From: Saprospiraceae bacterium
GTDB lineage: Bacteria; Bacteroidota; Bacteroidia; Chitinophagales; Saprospiraceae
Assembly (NCBI GenBank): GCA_016787525.1
Contig: JAEUUP010000010.1
Coordinates: 1 to 64,000 of the forward strand
Direction of reading: 5' to 3'
Length of the DNA: 64,000 nt
The notes under the pieces are model-generated. The model had not been told where the DNA came from. It did no database searches and saw only the letters and a list, made by a program, of their open reading frames with translations. The position numbers and the translations under genes are program-made. The first letter of the stretch is position 1, and each line of letters begins with the position of its first letter. Shown piece by piece: positions 62,691 to 64,000 of the stretch.

Positions 62691-63980
62691 TCACAAGTCC
62701 AACTTTTCTAACAACCAGACACGCTCTGCCAAGTATTTTGTTTCTGCAATCATACCGCTCAGTAAAAGGCGTTTTTTAGGGTCTGCTTTTAACAACATTT
62801 CTAATATTTTGAAGAAATTGAGGTACATTTCTCTATGATAACCAATACCTTTTTGGCGATGTAGATAAATTTTTGAACTTTCAATTAGTGAATCTAAAGC
62901 TGTCCACTCATTCAATTCAAAATAGATGCGTGCCAGAAGTCGGCGTGTATCCAAATTAAAAAGCACTTCACGTAAATTCACCGTTTGTAACAAAATCATA
63001 GCCGCAGTATAGTCGTTGATTCTAAAAAAATACAAGGCTTTGTTGTATTTATAAATCATGTCGCGGTCTTGCGGTGGCAAAAAAGGTTTGTATTCGTCCA
63101 AAAATGCTTTAGCCCAATCCATTTCGCCCACCTTCAGAGCAGCCATCATCGTATTTTTGTAAGTATAGGGTGAAAGTTGATTGTTCTCAAAAAGCAGGCG
63201 ATTGGTTAGACCGATTTTATAAATTTCCAGCACTTCTCGCTCATAAGGTTGCTCGCCACGGTTCATTTTTTTGATACAAAAATTAATCGCCATCACATAC
63301 AAACCGTGCATTTCAGCCGCAGGAAATTGTTGCCATTCTGTTTCTAAAATATGCCTGAGTTCTTGAAAATGGAATTTTTGTGTTACTGTATCACCTTCGT
63401 TCGACAGTGATTGATAGGCATGGTAATAAGCCTTGCAAGCAACTGACCCTCTCCCTTTTCCGAAGGAGTCTTCTCGGATAGTATCGCTCGCAATTTTTAA
63501 AGCGACCTCTAACAACGGGAGATTATAGTTGCGCTTTGAAAATGCCTGTTGCGTCAACATCGAACAACCTTGACGCAACACTTCTGCTACTGCAAAAGCT
63601 GTAAAAGTATCCGCAGACTCCTGCAAACTCGTGTCATCTGTGCGCTCTCGGCTGCTGTTGAGGTCGTACAGAGCATGATGCAGCTTAAAACTGTGATAAT
63701 GTGCCGACGCATTTTGTATCTGCTGCGATTCTAATGTCTGTTGAGCAGTAGTCAAAACCTTAGTCGCCAATTTGAACTGCCCCCTCAGTATAAACGCCTT
63801 TTGTAATAAAAAATCAGAATCCCACGAATCATTCTGTAATTGATTGATTATCAAATAATCGCGTATCACTTTATCTAAAAATGAGCATGTATAATTCAAC
63901 TTTTTGGCATCGAAACTCACTTTTGTCGCCCCCTCAGTATGCGCATTAAAAACAGCATCAAAAATGCTTTCTTTGTTCAT
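62691..63980 (-). CDS. Helical-repeat hypothetical protein, paralogue B
   Basis: 429 aa, cytosolic, TPR-like helices throughout. Same family as the gene at 16271-17779 (IGYHREMYLNFFKILEMLLKA, AERVWLLEKLDL at the end; YNKALYFFRINDYTAAMILLQ in the middle). The N-terminus carries two motif copies: 63930 (HTEGATKV, residue about 15) and 63781 (FILRGQFK). A long-form element at 63447-63484 encodes SDTIREDSFGKGRGS. By contrast the paralogue at 16271 has none. Function unknown. Confidence 0.72.
   Translation of the reverse strand: MNKESIFDAVFNAHTEGATKVSFDAKKLNYTCSFLDKVIRDYLIINQLQNDSWDSDFLLQKAFILRGQFKLATKVLTTAQQTLESQQIQNASAHYHSFKLHHALYDLNSSRERTDDTSLQESADTFTAFAVAEVLRQGCSMLTQQAFSKRNYNLPLLEVALKIASDTIREDSFGKGRGSVACKAYYHAYQSLSNEGDTVTQKFHFQELRHILETEWQQFPAAEMHGLYVMAINFCIKKMNRGEQPYEREVLEIYKIGLTNRLLFENNQLSPYTYKNTMMAALKVGEMDWAKAFLDEYKPFLPPQDRDMIYKYNKALYFFRINDYTAAMILLQTVNLREVLFNLDTRRLLARIYFELNEWTALDSLIESSKIYLHRQKGIGYHREMYLNFFKILEMLLKADPKKRLLLSGMIAETKYLAERVWLLEKLDL
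63447..63484 (+). repeat. Long-form palindromic element, copy g (in frame)
   Basis: CCCTCTCCCTTTTCCGAAGG, AGTC, TTCTCGGATAGTAT: the pattern of CCCT, a TTCC-GAAGGA dyad and a degenerate AGTAT end. In the sense frame it encodes T-IREDSFG-KGRG, parallel to T-VRKDSYG-EGG in the kinase. Confidence 0.65.
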
Positions 63981-64000
63981 GTTTCGCTCTGCTGAATCCA

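Larger units (their letters stand above)
1..64000. repeat. Dispersed 10/11-mer family CCCCTCAGTA(T)
   Basis: Hand scan of both strands. Exact CCCCTCAGTAT starts (+) at 482, 2604, 6092, 8329, 9403, 10631, 11149, 12579, 13960, 19581, 19800, 24176, 25039, 27828, 32431, 35656, 40265, 41606, 42035, 46743, 51000, 52157, 55340, 56744, 62637, 63781, 63930. Exact ATACTGAGGGG starts at 7188, 8298, 14558, 15802, 16050, 20872, 24158, 27237, 28869, 30409, 31938, 37484, 42366, 43242, 46229, 54192, 56507, 57973. Ten-base copies lacking the final T: 1891, 2983, 13223, 21339, 25656, 26277, 29510, 36873, 52830, 54935, 59992 (+) and 4744, 5749, 11999, 22784, 29096, 46068, 47557, 60956 (reverse). Near-copies: 12997, 24655, 28425, 33584, 34883, 39566, 46627. 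The base before CCCC is usually C or A and never G in the exact copies. Most copies lie inside genes. Confidence 0.95.

Noticed and set aside
1-64000. Motif as a strand-biased replication signal (KOPS- or Chi-like).
   Set aside because: About 38 plus and 26 minus copies is not a clear bias at this sample size, and inverted pairs at terminators do not fit a polar signal. A whole-genome skew plot would settle this.
1-64000. Short motif as a transposon or IS end.
   Set aside because: No flanking direct repeats, no shared sequence beyond the 11-mer, and in many proteins no length change at the site.
1-64000. tRNA, rRNA, riboswitch.
   Set aside because: No stretch looked like a tRNA or rRNA, and no riboswitch-like conserved leader was recognised. 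A covariance-model scan was not possible here.

Overview
The window is chromosomal DNA of a Bacteroidota bacterium, most likely Saprospiraceae-like or a related gliding lineage; I cannot name the species. The evidence is several proteins with type IX secretion (T9SS) sorting domains, a SprB-repeat giant adhesin next to a PorP/SprF protein, Bacteroidota-type promoters (TTTG then TAnnTTTG), many lipoproteins, a TIGR03643 protein, a CHAT-type protease with an effector-associated domain and two Rpn/YhgA-family proteins. There are no rRNA or tRNA genes, no CRISPR array and no intact insertion sequence.

Layout. 0-8.3 kb: lipoprotein, dihydrolipoyl dehydrogenase, PA14-OmpA protein, DUF4112 protein, MFS transporter, patatin phospholipase. 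8.3-16.3 kb: smc, lipocalin-like lipoprotein, SDR, DCC-family oxidoreductase and a tandem pair of secreted transglutaminase-like proteins. 16-32.6 kb: helical-repeat protein, T9SS cargo, cytochrome c, small kinase, T9SS type-B cargo, nitroreductase, nadD, lipoproteins, hydrolase, methyltransferase, proline dehydrogenase. 32.7-40 kb: SprB-like adhesin (2004 aa) and PorP/SprF. 40-46 kb: CHAT protease, recX, HAD phosphatase, flippase, transposase remnant, S10 peptidase. 46-47 kb: a nest of inverted and dispersed repeats. 47-56 kb: T9SS beta-helix protein, SDRs, Rpn-like protein. 56-64 kb: 21-bp tandem array, three-gene exported set (propeller, DUF2911, S41 peptidase), second Rpn-like protein, helical-repeat paralogue.

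The most striking content is a dispersed 11-mer, CCCCTCAGTAT (reverse ATACTGAGGGG). By hand count it occurs about 45 times exactly, plus about 19 more times as the 10-mer CCCCTCAGTA, roughly one per kb on both strands, inside and between genes. About 0.1 copies of the 10-mer would be expected by chance. It forms perfect inverted pairs that act as terminators between convergent genes, and sits in the loops of other terminators. In proteins it reads as TEG, ILRG, PSV, PLS or PQY, often where the family tolerates such residues. Density, double-strandedness and terminator pairing strongly resemble the DNA uptake sequences of Neisseriaceae and Pasteurellaceae. I know of no such system described in Bacteroidota.

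A second, longer element looks like the same motif opened between CCCCT and CAGTA by about 21 nt containing two small hairpins. In four genes it adds seven residues in frame, with a shared peptide pattern close to T-[VI]-R-[KE]-D-S-[YF]-G-[EK]-G. The relation between the short motif and this in-frame palindromic element may be an undescribed mobile or repeat system.
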